From assembly GCF_009764265.1 (NCBI RefSeq), contig NZ_RWIR01000087.1:1-64000 (forward strand): 64,000 nucleotides of DNA, written 5' to 3'. Below, in pieces: positions 42,395 to 55,503 of the stretch. How positions within the stretch are numbered: the first letter of the stretch is position 1; every line of letters begins with the position of its first letter. The translations under genes and the position numbers were made by a program. The notes under the pieces are model-generated. The model did not search any database. It had not been told where the DNA came from and saw only the letters and a list, made by a program, of their open reading frames with translations. Source of the DNA: Pseudomonas sp. PB101. GTDB taxonomy: Bacteria; Pseudomonadota; Gammaproteobacteria; Pseudomonadales; Pseudomonadaceae.

Positions 42395-42424
42395 AAAAAG
42401 GCGCCTGTAAAAAGGCGCCTTTTT
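42395..42424. terminator. Bidirectional terminator between ompW and the epimerase gene
   Basis: AAAAAGGCGCC (42395-42405) pairs with GGCGCCTTTTT (42414-42424); A- and T-runs flank both sides, so it can stop both converging transcripts. Confidence 0.93.
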
Positions 42425-42444
42425 CATGTCCGCAGGGCAGTCAT

Positions 42445-43374
42445 CTATCGACCCAGCAATCGCGCCAACCCTATACGCATCGGAGTCTGCTCCGCGGTAG
42501 TGAAGCGCTCCAACAGACGCCGGTTGTTGGCCCGGGAGTGACGGATATCACCGGAGCGCGCCGGGCCGTAGCTCACCGGTGGCAGCGTGCCGACCACGGC
42601 TTCGAGCGCTTCGAGCATTTGCTTGAGGGTCGTCGCCTGGTTCCAGCCGACGTTGACCGCACCGACTTCGACCCGGGGCTTCTCGATGGCCTGCACCAGT
42701 AAGTCAACCAGGTCTTCGACGTAGACAAAATCCCGGGTCTGCTCGCCATCGCCGAACACCGTGATCGGCAGGCCGTTCTGTGCGCGCTCGCTGAAAATGC
42801 TGATCACCCCGGAATACGGCGAGGACGGATCCTGGCGCGGGCCGAAGATGTTGAAGAAGCGGAAAACCACCGGCTCCAGCGCATGCTGGCGACGGTAGAA
42901 ATCGAAGTAGTGCTCACCGGCCAGCTTGTCCGCCGCATAAGGCGTCAGCGGGGCCTTGGGCGTGTCTTCGTCAATCGACTCGCCCTCGCCATTGTTGCCG
43001 TACACCGCCGCGCTGGAGGCGAACAACACGCGTTTGACGCCAGTCTGGCGCATGGCTTCGCAGACGTTCAGCGTGCCGATGAAGTTGCTTTGGTGCGTGC
43101 GTACCGGATCGTCCACCGAAGCCTGCACCGACGCCACGGCCGCCAGGTGCGCCACGGCGCTGCAGTCGGTCATGGCCCGGGCAACCACGGCCGCATCGGC
43201 CACGTCACCGACGATCAGTTCGACCCGGGGATTGTCCAGCGGCAGGTTGCTGCGCTTGCCGGTGGACAGGTCATCGAGAATCCGCACCGCATGCCCCTTG
43301 GCAAGCAGGGCGTCGGTCAGGTGCGAACCAATGAAACCGGCACCACCGGTGATCAAAACGGGACCGTCAGCCAT
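42445..43374 (-). CDS. NAD-dependent sugar epimerase/dehydratase (SDR)
   Basis: 309 residues from the ATG at 43374; the open frame upstream is part of the neighbouring gene. The Rossmann motif GGAGFIGSHL is near the N-terminus, YxxxK is represented by YAADKLAGEHY, and RFFNIFGPRQDPSSPYSGV is typical of UDP-glucose 4-epimerase-like enzymes. Exact sugar unknown. Its start overlaps the preceding gene by eight bases. Confidence 0.88.
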   Translation of the reverse strand: MADGPVLITGGAGFIGSHLTDALLAKGHAVRILDDLSTGKRSNLPLDNPRVELIVGDVADAAVVARAMTDCSAVAHLAAVASVQASVDDPVRTHQSNFIGTLNVCEAMRQTGVKRVLFASSAAVYGNNGEGESIDEDTPKAPLTPYAADKLAGEHYFDFYRRQHALEPVVFRFFNIFGPRQDPSSPYSGVISIFSERAQNGLPITVFGDGEQTRDFVYVEDLVDLLVQAIEKPRVEVGAVNVGWNQATTLKQMLEALEAVVGTLPPVSYGPARSGDIRHSRANNRRLLERFTTAEQTPMRIGLARLLGR

Positions 43375-44251
43375 GGCGATAGAACCTGTCCAGTAGACCG
43401 GGAAGCGCCGCACGCCAGGCGCGTGGTTTGATCCCGAAAGTGTGCAGAATTTTTTTGCAGGCCAGTACCGCGTGTTGTGGCTCTTCCGCCGCATCCGGAC
43501 GCGCGGCGTGGGCCTGGGCGGTCGGGGCTTCGATGGCCAACTGATGCAGGCTGCGCGCTTCGGTCAGAATCGCCTGCCCCAGCGCCAGCGGCGTGGTCGC
43601 CTCATGCCCGGCGTAATGGTAGGTGCCCCACAGCGGCGCGGCGCAATCGAGTTGCTTGAGCACGGAAATGATTACCCGGGCGGCATCGTCGACCGGCGTC
43701 GGATTGCCGCGCCGGTCATCGGCCATCAACAGTTCTTCGGGTTGTTCGGCGCGGGCGAGGAAGCGGCCAAGGGCGCCATCCGGACTGTCGTCCAGCAGCC
43801 AGCCGAAACGCAGCAGCACGTGTTGCGGGCAGGTGGCGCGAACGCTTTGCTCGATCCGCCACAATGCCTGGCCGCGCAGGCCCAAGGGCACCGGTTCGTC
43901 TTTTTCGCTGTAGGCGGTGGCGCGGGAGCCGTCGAACACGCGATAGCTGGAAGGTTGCAGCAGCACGATGTTGTGGTGCTGGCACAGTTCCGCCAGACGC
44001 TCGATCGCACGCTCCTGGCCGGCCAGGCGCTGTTCGCTGACTGCCTCGGCCTGAAACCAGTCGAAGTAGTACGCAAGGTTGATCAATGCATCGGGACGGG
44101 TGTCGTCGAGCAGTTGTGTCAGGCTCGCGGCATCCCAGCCGTCTTGCGGCGGGCGGGGGGCGAGGAAACCGATGTCTTCCTCCGCACCGAGGCGAATCAG
44201 CGCCTGCCCAAGGGCATTTCCGCCGCCCAGTAACATAAGGCGCATTCGCAT
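43367..44251 (-). CDS. RmlD-like sugar-nucleotide-binding protein
   Basis: 294 residues from the ATG at 44251; 44245 is also possible. An extended SDR/RmlD fold: LMLLGGGNALGQALIRLG, DALINLAYYFDWFQAE, LLQPSSYRVFDG and LLRFGWLLDDSPDG. Gly-rich loop is GGGNALG instead of GxxGxxG and the YxxxK is not clear, so activity is uncertain. Coupled to the epimerase; PAO1 has the same pair (PA4068-PA4069) from memory. Confidence 0.82.
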   Translation of the reverse strand: MRMRLMLLGGGNALGQALIRLGAEEDIGFLAPRPPQDGWDAASLTQLLDDTRPDALINLAYYFDWFQAEAVSEQRLAGQERAIERLAELCQHHNIVLLQPSSYRVFDGSRATAYSEKDEPVPLGLRGQALWRIEQSVRATCPQHVLLRFGWLLDDSPDGALGRFLARAEQPEELLMADDRRGNPTPVDDAARVIISVLKQLDCAAPLWGTYHYAGHEATTPLALGQAILTEARSLHQLAIEAPTAQAHAARPDAAEEPQHAVLACKKILHTFGIKPRAWRAALPGLLDRFYRHG

Positions 44252-44412
44252 AGAGTCAGCAGGCCCAGTCTGATTGGAACGATGGCTATATCGACAACGC
44301 GCCCAGGCGATGTCGTTGGTAATTGCCGGAATCGTTGCATTTTGCGGGTTTAGTGCGCAACCGTCATCCGTAAAGTGTAGTTGCCTGAGTTTTGCAGTGT
44401 CGCCACTGGCCT

Positions 44413-44486
44413 CATCGCGAGCAAGCTCGCTCCCACAAAGGTCTTGTGTACACCGGCACACTGTGTGGGCTTGCCCGCGAAGGGGC
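44413..44486. repeat. REP elements upstream of lhr
   Basis: The 303 bases between the RmlD-like gene and lhr hold two REPs of different classes: CATCGCGAGCAAGCTCGCTC... (44413-44437) and TGTGGGCTTGCCCGCGAAGG (44463-44482, continuing to 44486). Nothing else coding is seen. Confidence 0.8.
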
Positions 44487-44554
44487 CCTGTCAGCCAATG
44501 GAGATCCCCAAGTGGTACTTGCATCTTGGCCCACCCACCCGCATAACTTGCAGC

Positions 44555-48862
<4,308 letters not shown>

Positions 48863-48880
48863 GGTTGCCTGGTCTGGCGC

Positions 48881-48971
48881 CTTCGCGGGCAAGCCCGCTC
48901 CCACAGTGAGCTATGTCGTTCACAAATTCTGTGCTCACAAAAAAATCTGTGGGCTTGCCCGCGATGAGGCC
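48881..48971. repeat. REP pair after lhr
   Basis: CTTCGCGGGCAAGCCCGCTC... (48881-48906) and the partly degenerate inverse CTGTGGGCTTGCCCGCGATG... (48947-48971), which lacks the GAGCG part. Lies between converging lhr and the channel gene. Confidence 0.82.
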
Positions 48972-49001
48972 ATCTCAGCCTCCGAAGATTTCCTTGACGA
49001 C

Positions 49002-51125
49002 TTACTGAGACCGCGGCCGATCCGGCATCAACACCGCCGAATGATCAGGCTCAACCTCGGGCGGCGCTTCGACCGGATACCTCGGCACCAGTGCCTGCTG
49101 TGGATAAGTCTGCGCGAAATGCACCCACGGGGAGTTATCCACAAGCTTTTTCAAACGCTGGTTGAAAGCCCGGCTCACCGCATACTGACCACCGGACACC
49201 GTGCGAAATTGCGCGGTCAGCACCACGCCGTTGAGGTCCATCTTGTCCACGCCGAACACATCCAGCGGGCCTTGCAGGTTATAGCGCAGGAACGGATCGC
49301 TGCTGATGGAATGCCCCGCCTCGCGGATCAGTTCGATGGCCTTGTCGACATCGGTGTCATAGGTGAATTGCACCGAGAAAAACGCGTAGGCGAATTGCCG
49401 TGATTGGTTGGTCACGGCCTTGATCTGCCCGAACGGTACCGAGTGCACGAAGCCCTTGCCGTCGCGCAGGCGCAAGGTGCGGATGGTCAGGCCCTCGACC
49501 GTGCCGGCATGCCCGGAGTCGAGCACCACCCAGTCGCCGATGGACAGGGTGTCCTCGATGATGATGAACAGTCCGGTAATCACGTCCTGCACCAGTTGCT
49601 GGGAACCGAAACCGATGGCCAGGCCGATGACCCCGGCACCGGCCAGGAACGGCGCGACGTTGATGCCCAGGTTGGCCATGGTGGTGATCGCGCAGATCAC
49701 CACCAGGATGATTTTGATCGCGTTGCGCAGCAACGGCAGGATGGTTTTCACCCGCGTGCTCGGCTGACGCGCCGAGCGTTTGTTGGTCGGTGGTTTCAGG
49801 GCCTCCTGGATCGCCGTGTCGAGCAATACCCAGACCATCCAGGTCACCAGCAGGATCAGGCCGATGTGGCCCAGGGAATCACTGATCGCCCGGCCCACGG
49901 CATTGCTCACTGCGAATTCGAACAACGACACGCCCCAGATCCGCCCAAGGATGTCGATGAACACGATGGCCATGGCGATGCGCAGCAAGGCATGGGACAG
50001 ATTGAGAAAGCGCTCCTTGTAGGCGCTGCTGCGGCGCAGGTCCGCTTCGCTGCGCGCCTTGAACAGATGGTGCAGCGTGGTACTGAGAAACACCGTGGCA
50101 ATCAGCAATACCGTGGTGAACAAGGCGCTGCGCAGCACTCTCTGGTTGTCTGCCCCGGCACCGATCAGGTTGATGATCGAGACCAGCACCATCAGCAGAA
50201 TCGGCCAGTACCAGAGCCCGGAAAATATCCGCAGGGTCTCGCGCAATGCCGGTTGGCTGAGGCGTTGGGCCAGCGGCAGGATGCGGATGACCTGGGCGAC
50301 CGGGCGACGCATGCGGATCACCAGCAAGCCGAAGGAAATCGACGCTGCCAAGCCAGTGAACACGGCGATGCTGCTGGTGAGATTGCTGCCCAGTTGATGG
50401 GCGATCTGCGGGCTGGTCAGGGCATCGCTCAAGGCCACCAGAAAGCCGATAACGAACAAGGGTCGGGGACTCTTCTCGCGGATGATCTGCACCGCCCGCC
50501 GCTTGTGCCCGACATTGAACACCACCACCAGCGACAGCACCAATGACGCAGCGAATACCCCGGCGCTGGCGGCATAAGCCAGGCACAGCGCCAGCGCCCG
50601 TCCCGCCGATATCGGCAAAAACTGGCTGGCATAGATGGTCAACGGCAGACTCACCACCGCCGCCAGGGTGTAGGGCAGCACGTAACCGAGCAACGCCTGG
50701 CCCCGTTCGCGGCTGAGCAGCAAACGGTGTTCACACAAGCGCCTGACGGTCAGCCGCCCAAGCAGCCAAAGCCCAGCAAACACGGCTGCCCACACGCAGG
50801 TCAGTATCAGGAAATCGCCGGCCACGCTCCACGGTGAACGGGCCGATGGCTGATTGACCAACTGATCCACTTCATCGGCCGCGCGATCGGCACGCAAGCG
50901 CCAGACGTCGACGAGGTTTTCGTTGAGATCGAGTTTGGTCTGCACCTCGTCGATGCTTGAACTGATGGCACCCAGCAAGCCGCCTTGTACCAGCGGTTCG
51001 GGGTGTGCCGGCGGCGTTGCGGCGGTCGCGGCGGCCGGCAGCCCGGGGATCGCGGCGGCCTCCAGTTGCTCGCTGCCCAGAAACAGCAGCGCTCCCAGCA
51101 ATATCGCGGTCTTGAGCCTGATCAA
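49002..51125 (-). CDS. Large MscS-family mechanosensitive channel
   Basis: 707 residues. Signal peptide-like start (LLGALLFLGSEQLEAAAI), a periplasmic helical part, about ten membrane helices, then the MscS core: AGAGVIGLAIGFGSQQLVQD (pore helix), EDTLSIGDWVVLDSGHAGTV (beta domain) and LRDGKGFVHSVPFGQI. C-terminal ~45 residues are Pro/Glu-rich. It should release solutes on hypo-osmotic shock. Confidence 0.92.
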   Translation of the reverse strand: MIRLKTAILLGALLFLGSEQLEAAAIPGLPAAATAATPPAHPEPLVQGGLLGAISSSIDEVQTKLDLNENLVDVWRLRADRAADEVDQLVNQPSARSPWSVAGDFLILTCVWAAVFAGLWLLGRLTVRRLCEHRLLLSRERGQALLGYVLPYTLAAVVSLPLTIYASQFLPISAGRALALCLAYAASAGVFAASLVLSLVVVFNVGHKRRAVQIIREKSPRPLFVIGFLVALSDALTSPQIAHQLGSNLTSSIAVFTGLAASISFGLLVIRMRRPVAQVIRILPLAQRLSQPALRETLRIFSGLWYWPILLMVLVSIINLIGAGADNQRVLRSALFTTVLLIATVFLSTTLHHLFKARSEADLRRSSAYKERFLNLSHALLRIAMAIVFIDILGRIWGVSLFEFAVSNAVGRAISDSLGHIGLILLVTWMVWVLLDTAIQEALKPPTNKRSARQPSTRVKTILPLLRNAIKIILVVICAITTMANLGINVAPFLAGAGVIGLAIGFGSQQLVQDVITGLFIIIEDTLSIGDWVVLDSGHAGTVEGLTIRTLRLRDGKGFVHSVPFGQIKAVTNQSRQFAYAFFSVQFTYDTDVDKAIELIREAGHSISSDPFLRYNLQGPLDVFGVDKMDLNGVVLTAQFRTVSGGQYAVSRAFNQRLKKLVDNSPWVHFAQTYPQQALVPRYPVEAPPEVEPDHSAVLMPDRPRSQ

Positions 51126-51547
51126 AACACCCGCTCCTTTGGCTGTGTCGGTAAGGAACTGATCGGGAAATGCCGGGCAAGTTCGGACATTGCCCGCAGA
51201 AAGCAGAACGGTGACGCCGTCGTGGTGCGCAGACTAACACTCGCGCTCGCGACTTTTGCGTTCAAAGCAAAATGGTTGGCCTGTTACCCACCATTGGCGC
51301 CGACCTCGGCGCTGGCGTGGCAAGCACCGGGCTATAAGTCGTTGATCCTCGCACGGATCGTCACCGGCCTGGCTCACGCGGGTTTTTTTTCGATCGGTTC
51401 GACCATCGCCACCAGTCTAGTGCCGAATTTCGCTCCCACAGTTGTTCGGTGGCGCCCTGTACAGAATGTACCGTCCGTAGCCCCATCGAAACTTTCGCCA
51501 CCACCCCAGAGTCATCCAAAAACAGTAGCCGTCAGGCGGGAGGCGAC
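51126..51547. other. Intergenic region with a decayed MFS gene
   Basis: 422 bases between the channel gene and the phosphatase-family gene. The middle (51234-51429) is a remnant of an MFS transporter; a half REP (GCTCCCACAG) lies near 51435. The promoter of the ybhP-clsB-ybhN operon must be in the last ~110 bases, but no clear -35/-10 pair was identified. Confidence 0.6.
51234..51429 (+). pseudogene. MFS transporter remnant
   Basis: Three pieces of an MFS drug/sugar efflux protein can be read: LTLALATFAF (51234 on), then in another frame MVGLLPTIGADLGAGVASTG (51272 on), then back in the first frame YKSLILARIVTGLAHAGFFS and SIGSTIATSLVP to 51429. The normal ~50 residues between the second and third pieces are missing, and all other helices are gone. 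A run of eight T at the FFS codons may have played a part. Confidence 0.75.
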
Positions 51548-52360
51548 ATGACAGCGAATCACACCGATATTCCCGCACACTCAAACGCAACCGACATGCG
51601 GGTACAGGGTTCGTCCGTCACTTGCCGCTTCACGGTGCTGACGGTCAACACTCATAAGGGATTCACCGCGCTCAACCGGCGCTTCATCCTGCCGGAACTG
51701 CGTGAAGCGGTGCGCAGTGTGTCTGCCGACGTGGTGTTTTTGCAGGAGGTCCACGGCACCCACGAACAGCATCCCAAGCGCTACAACAACTGGCCGGCGA
51801 TGCCGCAATACGAATTCCTCGCCGACACCCTGTGGCCGCAGTTCGCCTATGGTCGCAATGCGGTGTATCCCGCGGGCGATCACGGCAATGCGCTGCTGTC
51901 GAAATTCCAGATCATCCGTCACGACAACCTCGATGTGTCCATCAGCGGCCACGAGAACCGCGGGCTCCTGCATTGCGTGTTGCGCTTGCCCGGCGACGAC
52001 CGGGAAGTGCATGCCATTTGCGTGCACCTGGGCTTGCGCGAAAGCCACCGCACGGCGCAATTGAAGTTGCTCGCCCAATGTCTTGGTGCCCTGCCCGAAG
52101 ACACCCCGGTGATCGTCGCCGGGGACTTCAACGACTGGCGCCAGCGCGCCGATGTACTGCTCAGGCCCTGCGGTCTGCGCGAAGTCTTCGCCGCGCATCA
52201 TGGCAAACCGGCGCGCAGTTTCCCCGCGCGCATGCCGGCATTGCGCCTGGACCGCATCTACGTGCGCAACCTCAAGGCCAGCCATCCGCAAGTGCTGTCC
52301 ACCCGGCCCTGGTCGCACCTCTCCGACCATGTCCCGCTTTCGGTGGAGATCGAGCTATGA
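51548..52360 (+). CDS. Endonuclease/exonuclease/phosphatase family protein (YbhP-like)
   Basis: 270 residues from the ATG at 51548, preceded by GGGAGG. EEP fold motifs: LTVNTHKGF, VVFLQEVHG (metal Glu), VIVAGDFNDWR (Asp/Asn) and HLSDHVPLSV (catalytic His). No signal peptide. First gene of a three-gene unit with clsB and ybhN, as in E. coli ybhPON; its role in lipid metabolism is not known. Confidence 0.9.
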   Translation: MTANHTDIPAHSNATDMRVQGSSVTCRFTVLTVNTHKGFTALNRRFILPELREAVRSVSADVVFLQEVHGTHEQHPKRYNNWPAMPQYEFLADTLWPQFAYGRNAVYPAGDHGNALLSKFQIIRHDNLDVSISGHENRGLLHCVLRLPGDDREVHAICVHLGLRESHRTAQLKLLAQCLGALPEDTPVIVAGDFNDWRQRADVLLRPCGLREVFAAHHGKPARSFPARMPALRLDRIYVRNLKASHPQVLSTRPWSHLSDHVPLSVEIEL

Positions 52361-53649
52361 GCAGCCAGTCGATGGAAAAGAACACGCTGGACCACATCCC
52401 CGCTCCACCCATCCGCGAGCCGACGACGGTCGATGTCGAATATGGCTGGCAAGGCAGCAATCGCGTCGAATTGCTGGAAAACGGCGAAGCGTATTTTCCC
52501 CGGGTATTTGACGCCCTGCGCCAGGCGCAAAGTGAAATCCTGCTGGAAACCTTCATTCTGTTCGAGGACAAGGTGGGCAATGAGCTGCAACAGATCCTGA
52601 TCGACGCCGCCAAGCGCGGTGTACGCACCACCGTCAGCCTCGACGGCTTTGGCTGCGGCGAACTGAGTACCGGGTTCCTCACCGCCATGACCGCAGCCGG
52701 CGTGCACCTGCAAATGTTCGACCCGGCACCCAAACGCCTGGGCATCCGCACCAACTGGTTCCGGCGCCTGCACCGCAAGATCGTGGTGGTGGACGGCAGC
52801 ATTGCGTTCATCGGCGGGATCAACTTTTCTGCCGATCACCTGGCCGACTTCGGCCCCGAGGCCAAGCAGGACTATTCCGTGGAGGTGCAAGGCCCGGCGG
52901 TGGCCGACATCCATCACTTCGCCCTGCTGCAATGCGGTCGGCCGGTGCGGGCCAAATACTGGTGGCAACGACGGCGGATACGGCGCTCGGAACTGGCCGT
53001 CAGCGATCACGATGGCCAGGTGCGGCTGGTGTACCGCGACAACGGCGAGCACCCGACCGACATCGAAGAGGTGTATCGCCAGGTGTTGCGCCAGGCACAG
53101 CGGCGGGTGGTGATCGCCAACGCCTACTTCTTTCCCGGTTTCCGCCTGCTGCGCGAGATCCGCAATGCGGCCCGTCGAGGCGTGGATGTGCGGCTGATCC
53201 TGCAAGGGCAACCGGACATGCTGGTGGCCAAGCTCGCCGCGCGCATGACCTACGATTACCTGCTCAAGTCCGGGGTAAAAATCTACGAATATTGCGACCG
53301 CCCGCTGCACGGCAAGGTCGCCCTGGTGGACGAGGACTGGAGCACCGTCGGCTCCAGCAATCTCGACCCGTTGAGCCTGTCGATGAACCTGGAAGCCAAC
53401 GTGCTGATCCGCGACCGTGGCTTCAATCGCCTGCTGTTCGACCGCCTGGAAGACCTCAGCGACAACCACTGCAAGGCCATGTCGTGCGACATCACGCCAC
53501 GCGGGCGTGTCTGGCACATGACCATCGGTTTCCTGGTATTTCACTTCCTGCGGCATTTCCCGGCGTGGGCCGGCTGGTTGCCGGCGCATAAGCCTCGTCT
53601 GAAACCCTTCATCCCTCCGATCGGGAGTGCTGACCATGGACCGCGCTGA
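52357..53649 (+). CDS. clsB: Cardiolipin synthase B
   Basis: 430 residues from the ATG at 52357, overlapping the previous stop (ATGA); the frame is open further upstream inside that gene. Two phospholipase D motifs are intact: HRKIVVVDGSIAFIGG and HGKVALVDEDWSTVGSSN. No N-terminal membrane helix, in line with ClsB rather than ClsA. It makes cardiolipin from phosphatidylglycerol-type donors. It overlaps the downstream ybhN start. Confidence 0.93.
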   Translation: MSSQSMEKNTLDHIPAPPIREPTTVDVEYGWQGSNRVELLENGEAYFPRVFDALRQAQSEILLETFILFEDKVGNELQQILIDAAKRGVRTTVSLDGFGCGELSTGFLTAMTAAGVHLQMFDPAPKRLGIRTNWFRRLHRKIVVVDGSIAFIGGINFSADHLADFGPEAKQDYSVEVQGPAVADIHHFALLQCGRPVRAKYWWQRRRIRRSELAVSDHDGQVRLVYRDNGEHPTDIEEVYRQVLRQAQRRVVIANAYFFPGFRLLREIRNAARRGVDVRLILQGQPDMLVAKLAARMTYDYLLKSGVKIYEYCDRPLHGKVALVDEDWSTVGSSNLDPLSLSMNLEANVLIRDRGFNRLLFDRLEDLSDNHCKAMSCDITPRGRVWHMTIGFLVFHFLRHFPAWAGWLPAHKPRLKPFIPPIGSADHGPR

Positions 53650-54622
53650 GCCCCACTCGGAAACTCACGCCAAAAGCGCCGGGAAGTCGCACTGGAGCCG
53701 CTGGAAGCGACCACTGACGATGCTGTTTTTCCTGATGCTGATCGTGCTGTTCGCGACGCTCGCCCAGCGCCTCGAATGGAGCGAAGTGTTCGATAACCTG
53801 GCCGATTTCAAGGTGCGCACGCTGATCATTGCATCGGGGCTGACCCTGTTGAGTTTTCTGGTGTACGCCTGCTTCGACCTGATTGGCCGCACCTACATCC
53901 GCCAGGACCTGACATGGAAGCAGATCCTGCCCGTGGGGATCATCAGCTATGCCTTCAACCTGAACCTGAGCGCCTGGGTCGGCGGCATCGCCATGCGTTA
54001 CAGGCTGTATTCGCGGCTCGGGGTGAGCAAGAGCAACATCGCCAAAATCCTTGGCCTGAGCCTGGCGACCAACTGGTTCGGCTACATGGTCATTGCCGGC
54101 GCCGTGTTCAGCAGCGGCCTGGTGCGCATGCCGCCGGGCTGGAAGCTCAGCAGCAGCGCACTGCAAGGCGTAGGGGTTTTGCTATTGCTGCTGAGCGCCG
54201 GGTACCTGGCGGCGTGCCGGTTTGCCAAACGGCGGGAGTGGGCGATTCGCGGCATCGAGATTGATCTGCCGTCGCTACGCATGGCGGTGCTGCAACTGGC
54301 CCTCGGGGCCCTGAACTGGTCACTGATGGCAGCGGTGATTTTCACCTTGCTGCCGAGCAAGCTGGACTATCCACTGGTGCTTGGCGTGTTGTTGATCAGC
54401 GCCATCGCCGGGGTCATCACGCACATCCCGGCCGGGCTCGGCGTACTCGAGGCGGTATTCGTTGCGCTGCTGCAACACGAGGTTTCGCGGGGCAGCCTGG
54501 TGGCGGGCCTGCTGGCCTATCGGGCGATTTACTTCATCCTGCCGCTGTTGATTACGCTGGTGATGTATTTGCTGGTGGAGGCCAAGGCCAAGTCATTGCG
54601 GATCTCAAAGAAACCCAAGTGA
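53636..54622 (+). CDS. ybhN: YbhN-like membrane protein (UPF0104, MprF flippase-like)
   Basis: 328 residues from the ATG at 53636; a GTG at 53627 would give 331. It overlaps the clsB end by 14 or more bases. About eight membrane helices, with the conserved PVGIISYAFNLNLSAWVGG and THIPAGLGVLEAVFVALLQH segments of lysylphosphatidylglycerol-synthetase-like membrane domains. Probably moves or handles phospholipids alongside ClsB. Confidence 0.9.
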   Translation: MDRAEPHSETHAKSAGKSHWSRWKRPLTMLFFLMLIVLFATLAQRLEWSEVFDNLADFKVRTLIIASGLTLLSFLVYACFDLIGRTYIRQDLTWKQILPVGIISYAFNLNLSAWVGGIAMRYRLYSRLGVSKSNIAKILGLSLATNWFGYMVIAGAVFSSGLVRMPPGWKLSSSALQGVGVLLLLLSAGYLAACRFAKRREWAIRGIEIDLPSLRMAVLQLALGALNWSLMAAVIFTLLPSKLDYPLVLGVLLISAIAGVITHIPAGLGVLEAVFVALLQHEVSRGSLVAGLLAYRAIYFILPLLITLVMYLLVEAKAKSLRISKKPK

Positions 54623-54644
54623 TTTTGTGCTGTTTGTGAGGACG

Positions 54645-54726
54645 CCATCGCGGGCAAGCCCGCTCCTACATAGATCGGTAGAGCACCCGAAGCCCCTGTG
54701 GGAGCGGGCTTGCCCGAGATGAGGCC
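54645..54726. repeat. Inverted REP pair
   Basis: CCATCGCGGGCAAGCCCGCT... (54645-54670) and TGTGGGAGCGGGCTTGCCCG... (54697-54726), between the converging ybhN and hydrolase genes. Confidence 0.88.
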
Positions 54727-54744
54727 CGCAAGAACACCCCGATA

Positions 54745-55503
54745 TCAGGATGATTGAATAATGCTCAACCGTTCCCCCACCACCATCTCGGTAATCCAGT
54801 CGACCAGGATCGAGGTGTACGCCTGCTGGGAAACCGGATCGCTCAAGGCATGGTCGGCGCCGTCGAGGATGCGGTGAGTCAGTGAATGCGTCTGCTGGCA
54901 GGCCGCCCGGTAGCTCATGATCGTCGCGTGGGGCACATAGTCGTCGGTCTCGGACTGCACCAGCAGGACATCCCCGGTGAACTGTGAGCAGGCATGCAAG
55001 GCCCGGTTGCTGTCGGCACGCACCAGGGTGCTTCGATAATCGCGCAGATCCAGCTTGTCCAGATCGCGTTTCGGCGCGTGCCATAGCTCGTCGCGATACA
55101 GCGCCGGCACCCGCAGCGCCAGCCAGCGCACCGGCCTGAGCGACGTCAGGATCGAGGCCAGGTACCCCCCGTAACTGGTGCCGACCACGGCAATCGCCGA
55201 GGTATCGAGGGCCGGGTGCGCGAGCAGGCGGTCATAGGCCGCCAGCAGGTCGCGCAGGTTGTCTTCGCGGGTCACCCGGGACAATGGAATGCCGGTGCCG
55301 CCGGTGTGCCCCCGCAGGTCGAAGGTCAGGCACACGCAACCCAGACCGGCGATGCCCTTGGCGCGTTCCAGGTCCCTCTCCTGGCTGCCGCCCCAACCGT
55401 GCACGAAGAGCACGCCGGGGACTTTCGATTTGGGGCTCAGAAAAGTCCCGCTCATCTGTTCGTTGTCGATGTCGATCTGAATGGATTCGCTTCTAGCCGT
55501 CAT
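54745..55503 (-). CDS. Alpha/beta hydrolase (dienelactone hydrolase/esterase-like)
   Basis: 252 residues. Oxyanion part VLFVHGWGGSQ, nucleophile elbow VVGTSYGGYLAS (Ser110), acid in SETDDYVPH and His in LDGADHAL. No signal peptide, so cytoplasmic. Its start lies 11 bases inside the end of the DUF3182 gene, so the two are co-translated and may act on one substrate, which is unknown. Confidence 0.88.
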   Translation of the reverse strand: MTARSESIQIDIDNEQMSGTFLSPKSKVPGVLFVHGWGGSQERDLERAKGIAGLGCVCLTFDLRGHTGGTGIPLSRVTREDNLRDLLAAYDRLLAHPALDTSAIAVVGTSYGGYLASILTSLRPVRWLALRVPALYRDELWHAPKRDLDKLDLRDYRSTLVRADSNRALHACSQFTGDVLLVQSETDDYVPHATIMSYRAACQQTHSLTHRILDGADHALSDPVSQQAYTSILVDWITEMVVGERLSIIQSS

